Shown piece after piece: positions 26,237 to 35,318 of a stretch of 64,000 nucleotides of DNA. This stretch comes from Weimeria sp002480925 (GTDB taxonomy: Bacteria; Bacillota; Clostridia; Lachnospirales; Lachnospiraceae), in NCBI RefSeq assembly GCF_052064335.1, contig NZ_JBQHVU010000007.1:1-64000 (forward strand), given 5' to 3'. Numbering within the stretch: the first letter of the stretch is position 1; every line of letters starts with the position of its first letter. The position numbers and the translations under genes were made by a program. The notes beneath the pieces were generated by a model. The model saw only the letters and a list, made by a program, of their open reading frames with translations, ran no database searches and was not told the DNA's origin.

Positions 26237-26269
26237 TTAATTAAAAGATTTTTACTGGAAGGCAAACTG

Positions 26270-27262
26270 ATGAGCGAATTAGAGAATGAAGAAGTAAATA
26301 AACTAGTAAATAAGATCCTCTCAGATTATGGGAGAGGAAGGGCCATTGACAAGATGGCCCTGTTCAATCAGCCGGATGTCGAGAAGATAAAGCAGATCAC
26401 AAATAAGCTTATAAGGCTTGTATTCCCGGGATATTACAGAGATCAGGTATATAAGAGCTATAATCTTGCAGGCAACCTAACTGTACTTATTGAGGATGTC
26501 CTGTATAACCTGAGCAAGCAGATAGAGATAGTCCTCTGCTATGATGAAATCTGCAGCAGACAGGAAAATGGAGAAGATGACACGCTTTCATCCTCAGAGG
26601 AGGCCAAGTTCAAGGACCAGGCCTATTGTCTGGCACTTACATTCTGTAACAGGATCCCTGAGATAAGGGAGTATGTACAGACGGATCTGGAGGCGACCTT
26701 TCAGGGGGATCCGGCAGCATCAAGCTTTGATGATATAATACTTTCATATCCGGGACTTCGTGCCACGACGATAAACAGGCTTGCCCATGCTCTTTTTCAG
26801 CTGAATGTACCTCTGATCCCAAGAATGATGACAGAGTATGCCCATTCAGTCACAGGTATTGATATTCATCCGGGAGCAAGGATAGGAAAATATTTCTGCC
26901 TTGATCACGGGACAGGTGTCGTTGTCGGATCAACGACTATAATAGGCGACCATGTAAAGGTATACCAGGGAGTGACGATAGGAGCGCTATCAACGGCGGC
27001 AGGACAGGCACTTCATGGTGTCAAGAGACATCCTACCATAGAGGATAATGTGACCATATATTCAGGAGCCTCTATTCTTGGCGGTCAGACCATAATCGGG
27101 AAGGGTTCTGTGATAGGCTCCAATGCATTTATCACAAAGTCAGTTCCGGCGGGAACGAGAGTAACCATCAAGAATCAGGAGCTGGTCCTTAAGGACAGGA
27201 ATGGAATGATCATTGAGAAAAATGATCTGGATCAGTCGGAAGCCTGGTTCTATGTTATATAA
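26270..27262 (+). CDS. cysE: Serine O-acetyltransferase (EpsC type)
   Basis: Makes O-acetylserine from serine and acetyl-CoA, the committed step to cysteine. The ATG at 26270 follows GGAAGG. The in-frame GTG at 26177 would start upstream of the promoter -35, so it is rejected. 330 residues: an alpha-helical N-terminal half, then a left-handed beta-helix built of hexapeptide repeats (about 215-300) with the catalytic pair in DIHPGARIGKYFCLDHGTG and ISIG-type turns. The long N-terminal region is typical of the EpsC/SrpH branch. Divergent from a LysR regulator. Confidence 0.92.
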   Translation: MSELENEEVNKLVNKILSDYGRGRAIDKMALFNQPDVEKIKQITNKLIRLVFPGYYRDQVYKSYNLAGNLTVLIEDVLYNLSKQIEIVLCYDEICSRQENGEDDTLSSSEEAKFKDQAYCLALTFCNRIPEIREYVQTDLEATFQGDPAASSFDDIILSYPGLRATTINRLAHALFQLNVPLIPRMMTEYAHSVTGIDIHPGARIGKYFCLDHGTGVVVGSTTIIGDHVKVYQGVTIGALSTAAGQALHGVKRHPTIEDNVTIYSGASILGGQTIIGKGSVIGSNAFITKSVPAGTRVTIKNQELVLKDRNGMIIEKNDLDQSEAWFYVI

Positions 27263-27267
27263 AATGG

Positions 27268-27296
27268 TTGCAAGACAGGACAAAAACGTCTATAAT
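27268..27296 (+). promoter_or_regulatory. Promoter of pilB-pilT
   Basis: TTGCAA (27268-27273), a 17-bp spacer and perfect TATAAT (27291-27296), starting six bases after the cysE stop. Confidence 0.7.
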
Positions 27297-27343
27297 TTTA
27301 TCGAATATTTATATTCGGGCTATAAGAAAAGGGAAATAAATAC

Positions 27344-29074
27344 ATGCCAAGACAGAGATTAAAGATCGGCGATTTGCTGCTAAAAGCCGGGGTGATCACT
27401 GAGGATCAGCTTAAAGCAGCGCTTGATCACTCAAAGAAGGAGAGACAGGAGGGTAGAGCAAAGCGACTTGGAGATTGTCTGAAGGAGCTTGGATTTGTTG
27501 ATGACAAGGCCATTGCAAAGGCTCTTGCGAGCCAGCTGGGCTATCAGATAGTCGATCTGAATGGATTTGCCTTGTCTGATGACATGCAAAAGCTTGTCTC
27601 AGGAAAGGTCCTTCGTAAGCATTCAGTACTTCCTCTCGGATATGATCCGGAGGATCCACAGGCTATATTTCTTGCCATGGCAGATCCGCTCGATATCGAG
27701 GCGGTAGAGGATATAGAGATCGTAACAGGCTGCAGGATCGAGCCTGTCATAGCGACCCAGCAGGATATCCAGGCTATCCTCGACAGATACTATGGTTCTG
27801 AGGAGGCCATGAGTGCAGCTCAGAAATTCACCCAGCAGCACAAGGAGAGGATCCGTGCTGAGGAGGATGCTGCCAAAGGAGCGGAAAGAGAGCTTGCTAA
27901 TGCTCCTATAGTACAGCTCTTAAGGTCCATAGTCGAGCAGGCGGTACGTTCGAGAGCATCTGATATCCATATAGATGCGCTTGAAAGGCAGGTCCGTATC
28001 AGATTCCGTATCGATGGTGTCCTGGTCGAGAAGATGACCTATGATATCAGTATTCTCCCGGCCCTTGCCACAAGGATAAAGATCGTCTCAGGACTTGACA
28101 TAGCAGAGAAGCGCAGGCCTCAGTCAGGACGAATGACAGCTATTGTTGATGATATCGAGTATGATATCCGAGTCGAGGTACTTCCTACTGTATACGGAGA
28201 GAAGACCGTTATGCGACTCACAAGAGCCAATGCTCTGACCAGGGCCAAGTCTGAGCTTGGTATCCAGCCGTATGAGATGGAGAAGTTCAACAGGATACTA
28301 AAGCATCCTAACGGCATAATTCTGGTTACAGGACCTACAGGATCAGGTAAGTCGACGACATTGTATACGGCTCTTTCAGAGCTTAATACTCCCGAGGTAA
28401 ATATTCTTACAGTAGAGGATCCTGTCGAGGCCAATGTAGCAGGTATTAACCAGGTACAGGTCAATGCAAAGGCAGGGCTTACCTTTGCCTCAGCGCTGCG
28501 TTCTTTCCTGCGTCAGGATCCGGATATCATAATGGTGGGAGAGATAAGAGACTCAGAGACAGCACAGATAGCCGTACAGGCTTCTATCACCGGACATCTG
28601 GTTGTCAGCACCATCCATACCAACAGCTCGGCTGCAACGGTGACGAGACTTGAGGATATGGGAATAGAGCCTTATCTGATAGCGGATTCTGTGACTGGTA
28701 TCATTGCCCAGCGTCTGGTACGAAGACTCTGTCCGAACTGCAAGGAGGTCAGACAGGCAACGGAAACGGAGGCCAAGCTTTTACACAAGGATCCGTCCAG
28801 ACCTCCTAAGATCTGTGTGCCTCATCCGGGTGGATGCCCGAAGTGCAATAATACCGGCTATTACGGTCGAATCGGTATCTATGAGGTGATGGAGATGACC
28901 TCCAAGCTGAAGAGGATAGTAAGCAAGGGCTTAGGAACCGATGAGCTGGAGGAGGAAGCAAAAAAGGAGGGACTTAGGACCTTAAGAGACAATGCGGAGG
29001 CCTATGTCCTGCAGGGCGTCACATCAATAGATGAGATGCTCAAGGTGGCAACAATAGAGAGTGATGATGTATGA
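27344..29074 (+). CDS. pilB: Type IV pilus assembly ATPase PilB
   Basis: Hexameric cytoplasmic motor driving pilus extension. 576 residues: a MshEN/T2SSE N-terminal domain (about 1-150), Walker A GPTGSGKSTT near 332, the Asp box EDPVEANVAGINQVQVN near 358, Walker B DPDIIMVGEIRD near 390, the His box STIHTNSS near 425, and the tetracysteine zinc motif (CPNC ... CPKCNNTGYYGR, about 465-510) characteristic of PilB/GspE. Only pilT follows. No pilC, pilM-Q, prepilin or pilD is in the window. Confidence 0.95.
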   Translation: MPRQRLKIGDLLLKAGVITEDQLKAALDHSKKERQEGRAKRLGDCLKELGFVDDKAIAKALASQLGYQIVDLNGFALSDDMQKLVSGKVLRKHSVLPLGYDPEDPQAIFLAMADPLDIEAVEDIEIVTGCRIEPVIATQQDIQAILDRYYGSEEAMSAAQKFTQQHKERIRAEEDAAKGAERELANAPIVQLLRSIVEQAVRSRASDIHIDALERQVRIRFRIDGVLVEKMTYDISILPALATRIKIVSGLDIAEKRRPQSGRMTAIVDDIEYDIRVEVLPTVYGEKTVMRLTRANALTRAKSELGIQPYEMEKFNRILKHPNGIILVTGPTGSGKSTTLYTALSELNTPEVNILTVEDPVEANVAGINQVQVNAKAGLTFASALRSFLRQDPDIIMVGEIRDSETAQIAVQASITGHLVVSTIHTNSSAATVTRLEDMGIEPYLIADSVTGIIAQRLVRRLCPNCKEVRQATETEAKLLHKDPSRPPKICVPHPGGCPKCNNTGYYGRIGIYEVMEMTSKLKRIVSKGLGTDELEEEAKKEGLRTLRDNAEAYVLQGVTSIDEMLKVATIESDDV

Positions 29075-29101
29075 TTCAGTTAAGGAGAAAGGGAATAAGA
29101 A

Positions 29102-30160
29102 ATGATCACTGAATTTGATGAACTGGTAGAAAAAGCAAAGGATGTCAATGCATCCGATATCCATATCGGAGTAGGTCAGGCACCATGTCTTCGTGTAGAT
29201 GGACGCATAACTCCTCTTGGCGAGGAAAAGTATGGCCCAAGGGAGATGCTTGATATCCTAAACAAGCTTCTGACAGGAGAGCAGGCCAAGGAACTAAAGG
29301 AAGTGGGAGAACTCGATATGCCTTACTCGATTCCGGGTGTGGCTCGTCTGCGTATCAATGTATACAGACAGAGAGGTACCTACGCTGTAGCGGGCCGACT
29401 CTTAAATCCTTCGATCCCAAAGCCATATGATCTGGGAATCCCTGATTCAGTTGTAAAGTGCTGTGACAAGAGAAGAGGACTGATCCTTTTTACAGGTCCT
29501 ACAGGTTCAGGTAAGTCGACGTCTCTTGCATCACTTATCGATTATATCAATTCCAAGTATCCTTATCATATCATCACCTTCGAGGACCCTGTCGAGTATC
29601 TTCACAGGCACAAGAAATGTATCGTACATCAGCGTGAGATAGGAACCGATACCCATTCATATGCAGCAGCCCTTCGTGGAGCCCTCCGTGAGGACCCGGA
29701 CGTTATCCTCGTAGGAGAGATGCGTGACCTTGATACTATAGCCCTTGCATGTACCGCAGCCGAGACCGGACATCTGGTCTTCTCGACACTGCATACTGTA
29801 AGCGCCGTTGATACCGTAAACCGAATCATCGATGTCTTCCCGCCTCATCAGCAGCAGCAGATCAGGACCCAGCTTGCCGACATACTTGAGTGCGTAGTCG
29901 CAGAGCAGCTCCTTCCAAGGATAGAGGGAAAGGGCCGTGTCGGTGTATTCGAGGTAATGCTCGGAAACAATGCTATTAGGAACTACATCCGTGAGGGTAA
30001 GACCTATCAGATCACCTCTACCATGCAGACATCCCGTGCACAGGGTATGATCACTATGGATGAGGCCCTTCAGCAGCTTTATAATAACGGTCAGATCACA
30101 AGAGATACAGCGATCCGATTCGCAAAGGATAAGGTAGCTCAGGAGTCAAGGATCCTGTGA
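29102..30160 (+). CDS. pilT: Type IV pilus retraction ATPase PilT
   Basis: 352 residues with the PilT pattern. An N-terminal PAS-like domain with ASDIHIGVGQAP, Walker A GPTGSGKSTS near 132, EDPVEYLH near 162, the PilT hallmark VHQREIGTDTHSY near 176, Walker B DPDVILVGEMRD near 200, and FSTLHT near 227. It lacks the PilB zinc motif. It begins 27 bp after pilB and is followed by a strong terminator, so the two motors form a closed two-gene operon. Confidence 0.95.
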   Translation: MITEFDELVEKAKDVNASDIHIGVGQAPCLRVDGRITPLGEEKYGPREMLDILNKLLTGEQAKELKEVGELDMPYSIPGVARLRINVYRQRGTYAVAGRLLNPSIPKPYDLGIPDSVVKCCDKRRGLILFTGPTGSGKSTSLASLIDYINSKYPYHIITFEDPVEYLHRHKKCIVHQREIGTDTHSYAAALRGALREDPDVILVGEMRDLDTIALACTAAETGHLVFSTLHTVSAVDTVNRIIDVFPPHQQQQIRTQLADILECVVAEQLLPRIEGKGRVGVFEVMLGNNAIRNYIREGKTYQITSTMQTSRAQGMITMDEALQQLYNNGQITRDTAIRFAKDKVAQESRIL

Positions 30161-30181
30161 TATCTGAAAAGAGAGCAAATG

Positions 30182-30211
30182 AAAAGACGTGGCATATGCC
30201 ACGTCTTTTTG
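30182..30211 (+). terminator. Terminator after pilT
   Basis: A long palindrome (AAAAGACGTGGCAT with its complement, centred near 30196) ends in TTTTT. Symmetric, so it may also stop transcription from the opposite side. Confidence 0.85.
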
Positions 30212-30230
30212 GTTGAAGCTTATATGATCC

Positions 30231-30323
30231 TTATGCAGTCTTGTGCTTTCTGCTTAGGACAGCAAGCGTTAATACGATAATCAGGCCTGCAGCTACTATA
30301 ATTCCATTTGATATTAAAACCAT
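30231..30323 (-). other. Short ORF encoding a membrane-tail peptide, possible gene remnant
   Basis: A 30-codon minus-strand frame encodes a hydrophobic helix followed by SRKHKTA and a stop. That is the shape of a sortase-substrate C-terminal tail without its LPxTG motif. There is no ribosome site before the ATG. Upstream on this strand the frame is closed by a TGA after a few codons. Most likely the relic of a surface-protein gene; a real small membrane peptide is less likely. The rest of the gap to 30436 shows nothing recognisable. Confidence 0.25.
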
Positions 30324-30436
30324 AGGCAAGCAGAAGAATCAGGTTGCTGTGAGCTGAAATAGTATTATGTTTTGGACAAGGAAGTGGACAGGAAAAATCA
30401 TTTAAACCCGTTTACGCATACTGATCAAATGTGAGT

Positions 30437-30510
30437 GGTCAACAGTAACCCTATATTCTCGCACCTCGCACCTCACACCTCACACCTCACACCTCACACC
30501 TCACAACCTC
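30437..30510 (+). repeat. Heptad-repeat element, copy C (right half only)
   Basis: A 25-bp core (30437-30461) is identical to 52879-52903. It is followed by six exact 7-bp units of CACCTCR (30462-30503) and one degenerate unit. No left (GAGGTNA) arm is visible. The array ends 20 bp from the convergent MATE gene's stop. Confidence 0.85.
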
Positions 30511-30529
30511 TTGATATCCTACGTTTATG

Positions 30530-31891
30530 TTATAATGATCTCCTGGCGCGATATGCTCTTTTTATCACGATAAAGTAGAAGATGATCATTGCAGCTCCTG
30601 TGACTGCCCAGCTGATAGGATAGATAATGACCACCTGGTAAAAAGCTGTGAAGCTTTTGATCATGGCATGCATATAGATGATGCGGAGCAGACAACAGCC
30701 AAGCATTGTGATAATTGTAGGTATGATAGACCGGCCGATCCCGCGGAGAGAAGCCCCCGGTACCTCATACAGAGCGGTCATGGGTTCAAAGAGAGCGATA
30801 AATAGCATCCTGATCATGGCATAGTGGATGACCCTGCTGTCGTGTGTGAAGAGTATGAGGAGCGGATGCCTCAAAAGGAAAAAGCCAAGGCTTATTACGG
30901 CAGTAAAGCCTATAGCAGAAATGAAGGCTATACGGGTAGTCCTTCGGCATCTCTCATATGTTCCGGCAGCATAGTTCTGGCTCACAAAGGTCATTAAAGC
31001 CTGGCAGAATGCATATACCGTAAAGTAACATATGTATTCCAGATTAAGAGCAGCAGAATTGCCTGCAATGCATTTCGAACCGAAAAGATTTATGGCGGCC
31101 TGGATCACGACGTTTGAGATAGAAAAGATCATACCTTGAAGGCCGGCAGGAGCGCCTATCCAGAGGATCCTGCGTACATAATTCCATTTGAGTGAGAGCC
31201 TTCGAAGGTCAAGGTGCAGCATTCCATTCTCTTTAATTAGTGCGCGAAGTATAAGAGCTGCGCTCACGCCGTTTGAGATAGTTGTGGCTATAGCAACTCC
31301 GTCCGCATTTCTTTTAAGCACGACTACAAAGAAGAGATTTAGCCATACATTGATGAGCCCCGCGGTAAGCAGATAGTAGAGTGGTCTTCTGGTGTCTCCT
31401 ATAGACCTTAGCACTGCCGATCCGAAATCGTAGACCATCAGAAAGGGCATGCCAAGGAAATATATACGGAGGTAGGCCTGGGCCATGGGGAGCACATGCG
31501 AGGGCGTATGGAGTAGCTGGAGAATGGGAACAGCTATCACCTGTCCGAGGAAAAGCATTATGAAGCCGCTTATAAGAGCGACCATAAAGCTGGTATGGAG
31601 CGCGTCATTTACCCTGTTCTCTTCATTTTTCCCTATGAAATGTGACAGCATTACATTGCTGCCTACAGAAAGACCGGTGAAAAATGTGACTATCATATTG
31701 ATCACTGGAGCATTGCTGCCGACGGCTGCCATAGCCTCTGCCGATGAAAAATGGCCGACTATGGCTGTGTCAGAGGCATTGAAAAGCTGCTGCAGAGTGC
31801 TCATCAGAAAGATCGGAATAGTGATGTAGAGTAATTTGCGAAAGATCGGTCCATGGAGCATGTCCACGGCTCTTTTGTTTTTATCATTCAT
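30530..31891 (-). CDS. MATE family efflux transporter
   Basis: 453 residues with about twelve hydrophobic segments in two six-helix halves. The family's N-terminal pattern is visible: a short cytoplasmic start, PIFLMSTLQQLFNASDTAIVG with the conserved Asp, and FFTGLSVGSNVMLSHFIG near 75. These are Na+ or H+ antiporters exporting cationic drugs or metabolites; the substrate is unknown. It has its own promoter, and its 3' end faces pilT across a terminator and a heptad-repeat element. Confidence 0.93.
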   Translation of the reverse strand: MNDKNKRAVDMLHGPIFRKLLYITIPIFLMSTLQQLFNASDTAIVGHFSSAEAMAAVGSNAPVINMIVTFFTGLSVGSNVMLSHFIGKNEENRVNDALHTSFMVALISGFIMLFLGQVIAVPILQLLHTPSHVLPMAQAYLRIYFLGMPFLMVYDFGSAVLRSIGDTRRPLYYLLTAGLINVWLNLFFVVVLKRNADGVAIATTISNGVSAALILRALIKENGMLHLDLRRLSLKWNYVRRILWIGAPAGLQGMIFSISNVVIQAAINLFGSKCIAGNSAALNLEYICYFTVYAFCQALMTFVSQNYAAGTYERCRRTTRIAFISAIGFTAVISLGFFLLRHPLLILFTHDSRVIHYAMIRMLFIALFEPMTALYEVPGASLRGIGRSIIPTIITMLGCCLLRIIYMHAMIKSFTAFYQVVIIYPISWAVTGAAMIIFYFIVIKRAYRARRSL

Positions 31892-31925
31892 AATATTTAT
31901 TTCCGGATGTCTGGACTACGGCCTT

Positions 31926-31954
31926 ATTATAAGACTAAGATCAGGGATATGCAA
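31926..31954 (-). promoter_or_regulatory. Promoter of the MATE gene
   Basis: Minus strand: TTGCAT (31954-31949), a 17-bp spacer and perfect TATAAT (31931-31926). Confidence 0.65.
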
Positions 31955-31994
31955 GAACAGCTGTCTTTAGGAGAATCCTTTTCGTTAAAATCGG

Positions 31995-32023
31995 TTGACA
32001 AGAGGAGCGCAAAAAAATACAAT
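31995..32023 (+). promoter_or_regulatory. Promoter of the FIST / chemoreceptor pair
   Basis: Perfect TTGACA (31995-32000), a 17-bp spacer and TACAAT (32018-32023). Confidence 0.75.
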
Positions 32024-32062
32024 AGTCTTATGTGAATCTTTTCAATAAGGAGGGAAACACGG

Positions 32063-33166
32063 ATGAAGAGTCAGCTGGCTTCAAGCTATGCGGCGTCCGC
32101 TGCTCTTGCAGTGGATGAGATCAGAGAGAAACTTGCAGGAGTTCCGAAGGGCATCATTTTTTACTGTAATTATTCCTGGATCGAACAGGTTACAGAGAGT
32201 CTTAAGATGGCATATCCGGATACAGAGATCATAGGGACCTCAGGTATCTGGTATCATGATGATACGGTGGATGAGAACAAGGGCCTTACAGTTACAGCGC
32301 TTATGGATGGCTGTGAGGTAAGGGCCGGAGTTATTAAGCATCTGGCCACAGTGCCACTTTCGGATGTGATACATCTGGATACGGCAGTAAAGGAGCTCAG
32401 GCCATCGGGATCAGATTCGGTTATCTTTGAGTTCTGTACCAATGATGAGGAGGTACTGGTTTCTACTATCCATATGCAGCTGGATCATACACAGCTGCCA
32501 TTACTCGGAGGAACAGTTTACGGAACACCGGAAGGGTCAGAACCCAAGGTATCAGTAAATGGCAGGGTTTATACGAACGCCTGCTCATTTATCCTGATAA
32601 AGAACACGACAGGCCGTGTCTATACTGCAAAGGAGACGATTTATGGAGCAGATCAGGATGCAGTAACACATGTGGCCACAAGGGTCGATCTTACGCAGAA
32701 GAGACTGATAGAGCTTGACAACAGACCGGCTGCGGAGGTTTACAGTGATGAGACCGGTGTCGCGAGGTCGAATATAATAGGAAATGTACTGAATTCTCCA
32801 CTTGGAAGGGTGATAGAGGATGATGTGTTCATAGCTTCTATGAAGGAGATTGGAAGCGATGGTTCAATGGCCTGCTATAAGAGGATCAATCTGAATGACC
32901 GCATCCGTTTTCTTAAGCTTCTTGATTACAAGAAGATAAATCAGGATACATTTGATGAGACCAGAAGGCAGATACCATCGCCGTCTCTTGTACTCTCACT
33001 GAACTGCATTTACCGGTATACTCTTTTCTCACAGCAGGGATACATGAGTGAATACCTGCGTGGGCTTAAGCAGGGTGCTTTAGTATCAGCGGGATATGTC
33101 GGAGGCGGAGAGCAGTACAACACACAGCATGTAAATCAGACAATGGTCATGGCAGTTTTTGAATAA
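32063..33166 (+). CDS. FIST-domain sensory protein
   Basis: 367 residues covering FIST_N (about 25-195; GIIFYCNYSWIEQV, IIGTSGIWYHDD) and FIST_C (about 210-355). FIST domains are predicted small-ligand (amino-acid-like) sensors linked to signal transduction. There is no signal peptide or membrane segment, so it is cytoplasmic. AAGGAGGG precedes the ATG. The stop lies 14 bp before a soluble chemoreceptor, which strongly suggests it is that receptor's input module. Confidence 0.85.
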   Translation: MKSQLASSYAASAALAVDEIREKLAGVPKGIIFYCNYSWIEQVTESLKMAYPDTEIIGTSGIWYHDDTVDENKGLTVTALMDGCEVRAGVIKHLATVPLSDVIHLDTAVKELRPSGSDSVIFEFCTNDEEVLVSTIHMQLDHTQLPLLGGTVYGTPEGSEPKVSVNGRVYTNACSFILIKNTTGRVYTAKETIYGADQDAVTHVATRVDLTQKRLIELDNRPAAEVYSDETGVARSNIIGNVLNSPLGRVIEDDVFIASMKEIGSDGSMACYKRINLNDRIRFLKLLDYKKINQDTFDETRRQIPSPSLVLSLNCIYRYTLFSQQGYMSEYLRGLKQGALVSAGYVGGGEQYNTQHVNQTMVMAVFE

Positions 33167-33180
33167 CGGAGGAAATGGTT

Positions 33181-34152
33181 ATGTTCGGAAAGAAAAAAAA
33201 GGATCTAGATCAGGCGCCTGTACAGGCAGTTGAGAAGATAGATATCTCAAAGGAAATGCAGCCGGTGCTTGACAGCGGGAAATATATCCTTGAGCAGAAG
33301 GAAAAGCTTCAGCAGGAGGAGCTCGATACCACCAATTCACTGAATGAGATAAGGGACTCATTCGAGATGGTAGAGAAGCGTTCGGATGAGGTTACTGAGT
33401 CTATGGAGCAGTTCAATGAGCGCTTCAAGGAGGTCACCTCAGTTACAGAGAACTTTGAGCAGATCATCAAGAAGATGCTCTCGACAGCTGATGATACCCA
33501 TCGCAATATGAACAATGTCCGTACCTCATCATCATCTGTGAATGATACTATTTCCACAGTAGAGGAGGTATTCAAGGAGTTCCAGTCAAGCTTTGATGAG
33601 ATCCTTGACAAGGTAAATGCAATAAACGGCATAGCAAACCAGACCAATCTCTTAGCACTTAATGCATCGATCGAGGCAGCCAGGGCAGGAGAGAGCGGAA
33701 GAGGATTTGCAGTCGTAGCAGATCAGGTAAATGAGCTTTCAAGCAATATCAAGACTCTTGTCGCATCGATAGGAGAGTCAATGGAGAAGCTGAACCAGAA
33801 CAACAATCGTCTGATGAGCTCTATAAATGACACCAGAACCGCTATCCAGGATTCCATGACTCATATAAATGAGACAGAGGAGGTCGTAGACTCGATCAAG
33901 TCCGTAGCAGGAGAGATCGAGGAGGGCAATACTAACATGGTAGGCGTTATAGACAAGTGCTCAGATGATATGAACACTCTTCAGTCTACTATGGAGGATT
34001 CCAAGCCTTACTACCAGACAGTGGCTGATCATATCGATACTCTTTCTACGAATATCACAAAGAAGAGCCTTATCTTCGAGGATATGACCAATATCCTTCA
34101 GCAGTTCCCTGAGCTCGTGAAGAGAGTAGAGGACAGAGTCCAGAGGCAGTAG
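33181..34152 (+). CDS. Soluble methyl-accepting chemotaxis-type signalling protein
   Basis: The start at 33181 is chosen because GGAGG is too close to the ATG at 33175; it gives 323 residues. It is almost entirely coiled coil. The kinase-control hairpin tip lies near 145-160 (INGIANQTNLLALNASIEAARAGE), followed by SGRGFAVVADQVNELS. No transmembrane helix or ligand domain is present. Only the hairpin centre is canonical; the flanking bundle is short. The probable partner is the FIST protein just upstream. cheR lies 3 kb downstream, but no cheA or cheW is in the window. Confidence 0.88.
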   Translation: MFGKKKKDLDQAPVQAVEKIDISKEMQPVLDSGKYILEQKEKLQQEELDTTNSLNEIRDSFEMVEKRSDEVTESMEQFNERFKEVTSVTENFEQIIKKMLSTADDTHRNMNNVRTSSSSVNDTISTVEEVFKEFQSSFDEILDKVNAINGIANQTNLLALNASIEAARAGESGRGFAVVADQVNELSSNIKTLVASIGESMEKLNQNNNRLMSSINDTRTAIQDSMTHINETEEVVDSIKSVAGEIEEGNTNMVGVIDKCSDDMNTLQSTMEDSKPYYQTVADHIDTLSTNITKKSLIFEDMTNILQQFPELVKRVEDRVQRQ

Positions 34153-34192
34153 ACCCGCAGATGGTGACCGCCACAGCATAACAGACCAGATG

Positions 34193-34225
34193 ACAGCAGT
34201 GGGATTTATACCACTGCTGTTTCTG
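34193..34225 (+). terminator. Terminator after the chemoreceptor
   Basis: A perfect 10-bp stem (ACAGCAGTGG/CCACTGCTGT) and an 8-nt loop are followed by TTCTGTTT. It closes the FIST-receptor operon. Confidence 0.75.
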
Positions 34226-34295
34226 TTTATTTATCGGACGGTTATGGAAGAAAAAGCAATGATATCAGCATATGCAAAGATCCGTGGAGGAATAT

Positions 34296-34925
34296 ATGGA
34301 CATATATAGATATGGCAGTGCAGATGCGCCTTCAGTACTGATACAGCCTGTAGATGAGCATGATCTCTCTCTTATGGACCAGGAGGCAGACCTTATAGGA
34401 GTGGGACAGACAAGGGATATCGGTCTGATCGCCATAAAGGTGGATGACTGGAACAGGGATCTCTCGCCATGGGAGGCTTCTGCTGTCTTCGGTGATCAGG
34501 CCTTTGGCGGAGGAGCACAGGAGACACTTATGGAGATAAAAAGGCTCTGCGATGATCCGGAAAAGAAATACTATATAGGAGGATACTCGCTGGCAGGACT
34601 TTTTGCGCTCTGGGCAGTTACAGAAACGGACATTTTTGCAGGTGCAGCCGCTGCCTCACCGTCGGTCTGGTTCAGTGGATTTACTGCCTATCTGGACCGG
34701 CATGATATCAGGACCGGATCGGTTTATCTAAGCCTCGGGGACAAGGAGGAGAAGACTAAGAATCAGGTGCTGGCTTGTGTGGGAGAGCAGATAAAAAAGA
34801 CATATTCCATTATCAGGGGAAAAGGAGTAAACTGTATTCTTGAATGGAATAAGGGAAACCATTTTATGGATTCCGAGAAAAGGACGGCAAGGGCCTTTGA
34901 ATGGGTTCTTGGGTCAGATGCTTGA
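34296..34925 (+). CDS. Alpha/beta-hydrolase (esterase-like)
   Basis: The ATG at 34296 has GGAGG spaced by five bases and is preferred over 34272; it gives 209 residues. The nucleophile elbow GYSLAG near 97-102 supplies the Ser, an Asp near 150 in SLGDKEEKT is a candidate acid, and GNHFMD near 189 carries the candidate His. No signal peptide. Substrate unknown. The ridA gene starts 19 bp after its stop, so the two are probably co-transcribed. Confidence 0.8.
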   Translation: MDIYRYGSADAPSVLIQPVDEHDLSLMDQEADLIGVGQTRDIGLIAIKVDDWNRDLSPWEASAVFGDQAFGGGAQETLMEIKRLCDDPEKKYYIGGYSLAGLFALWAVTETDIFAGAAAASPSVWFSGFTAYLDRHDIRTGSVYLSLGDKEEKTKNQVLACVGEQIKKTYSIIRGKGVNCILEWNKGNHFMDSEKRTARAFEWVLGSDA

Positions 34926-34944
34926 CATATCGAAAGGAGAAGAC

Positions 34945-35313
34945 ATGCAGACAATAAGCACAGATAAGGCGCCGAAGGCTATAGGACCATATTCTCAGGG
35001 TATGATAGTAAACGGGATAGCATATCTGTCCGGTCAGATAGGTGTGGACCCAAAAGATGGCAAGGCAGCAGAGGGTATAGAGGCTCAGGCAGATCAGGCC
35101 TGCAGGAATGTAGGAGAGCTTTTAAAGGAGGCTGGATCTGATTTCTCAAAGGTCATAAGGACCACATGCTTCCTTGCTGATATAGCTGACTTTGCAGCCT
35201 TTAATGCAGTATATGAAAAATACTTCGTATCAAAGCCTGCAAGAAGCTGTGTCGCAGTAAAGGACCTGCCGGCAGGCATGCTCTGTGAGATAGAGGCCAC
35301 AGCAGAGGTATAA
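34945..35313 (+). CDS. ridA: RidA family enamine/imine deaminase
   Basis: 122 residues, typical length. The N-terminal KAPKAIGPYSQG, YLSGQIGVDP near 31, IEAQADQACRNVGELL near 54, and the catalytic Arg in KPARSCVAVKDLP near 104 identify the subfamily that hydrolyses reactive 2-aminoacrylate. AAAGGAG precedes the ATG at 34945. Upstream in-frame starts lie inside the esterase gene and are rejected. Confidence 0.95.
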   Translation: MQTISTDKAPKAIGPYSQGMIVNGIAYLSGQIGVDPKDGKAAEGIEAQADQACRNVGELLKEAGSDFSKVIRTTCFLADIADFAAFNAVYEKYFVSKPARSCVAVKDLPAGMLCEIEATAEV

Positions 35314-35318
35314 TTATC

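Noticed and set aside
26177..26269. GTG at 26177 as the start of serine acetyltransferase
   Set aside because: It lies upstream of a good promoter (26208-26236), immediately after a terminator, and has no ribosome site; ATG 26270 fits better.
34840..34944. N-terminal extension of RidA from 34840
   Set aside because: The extension is the esterase gene read in another frame; RidA's usual length and the ribosome site point to 34945.
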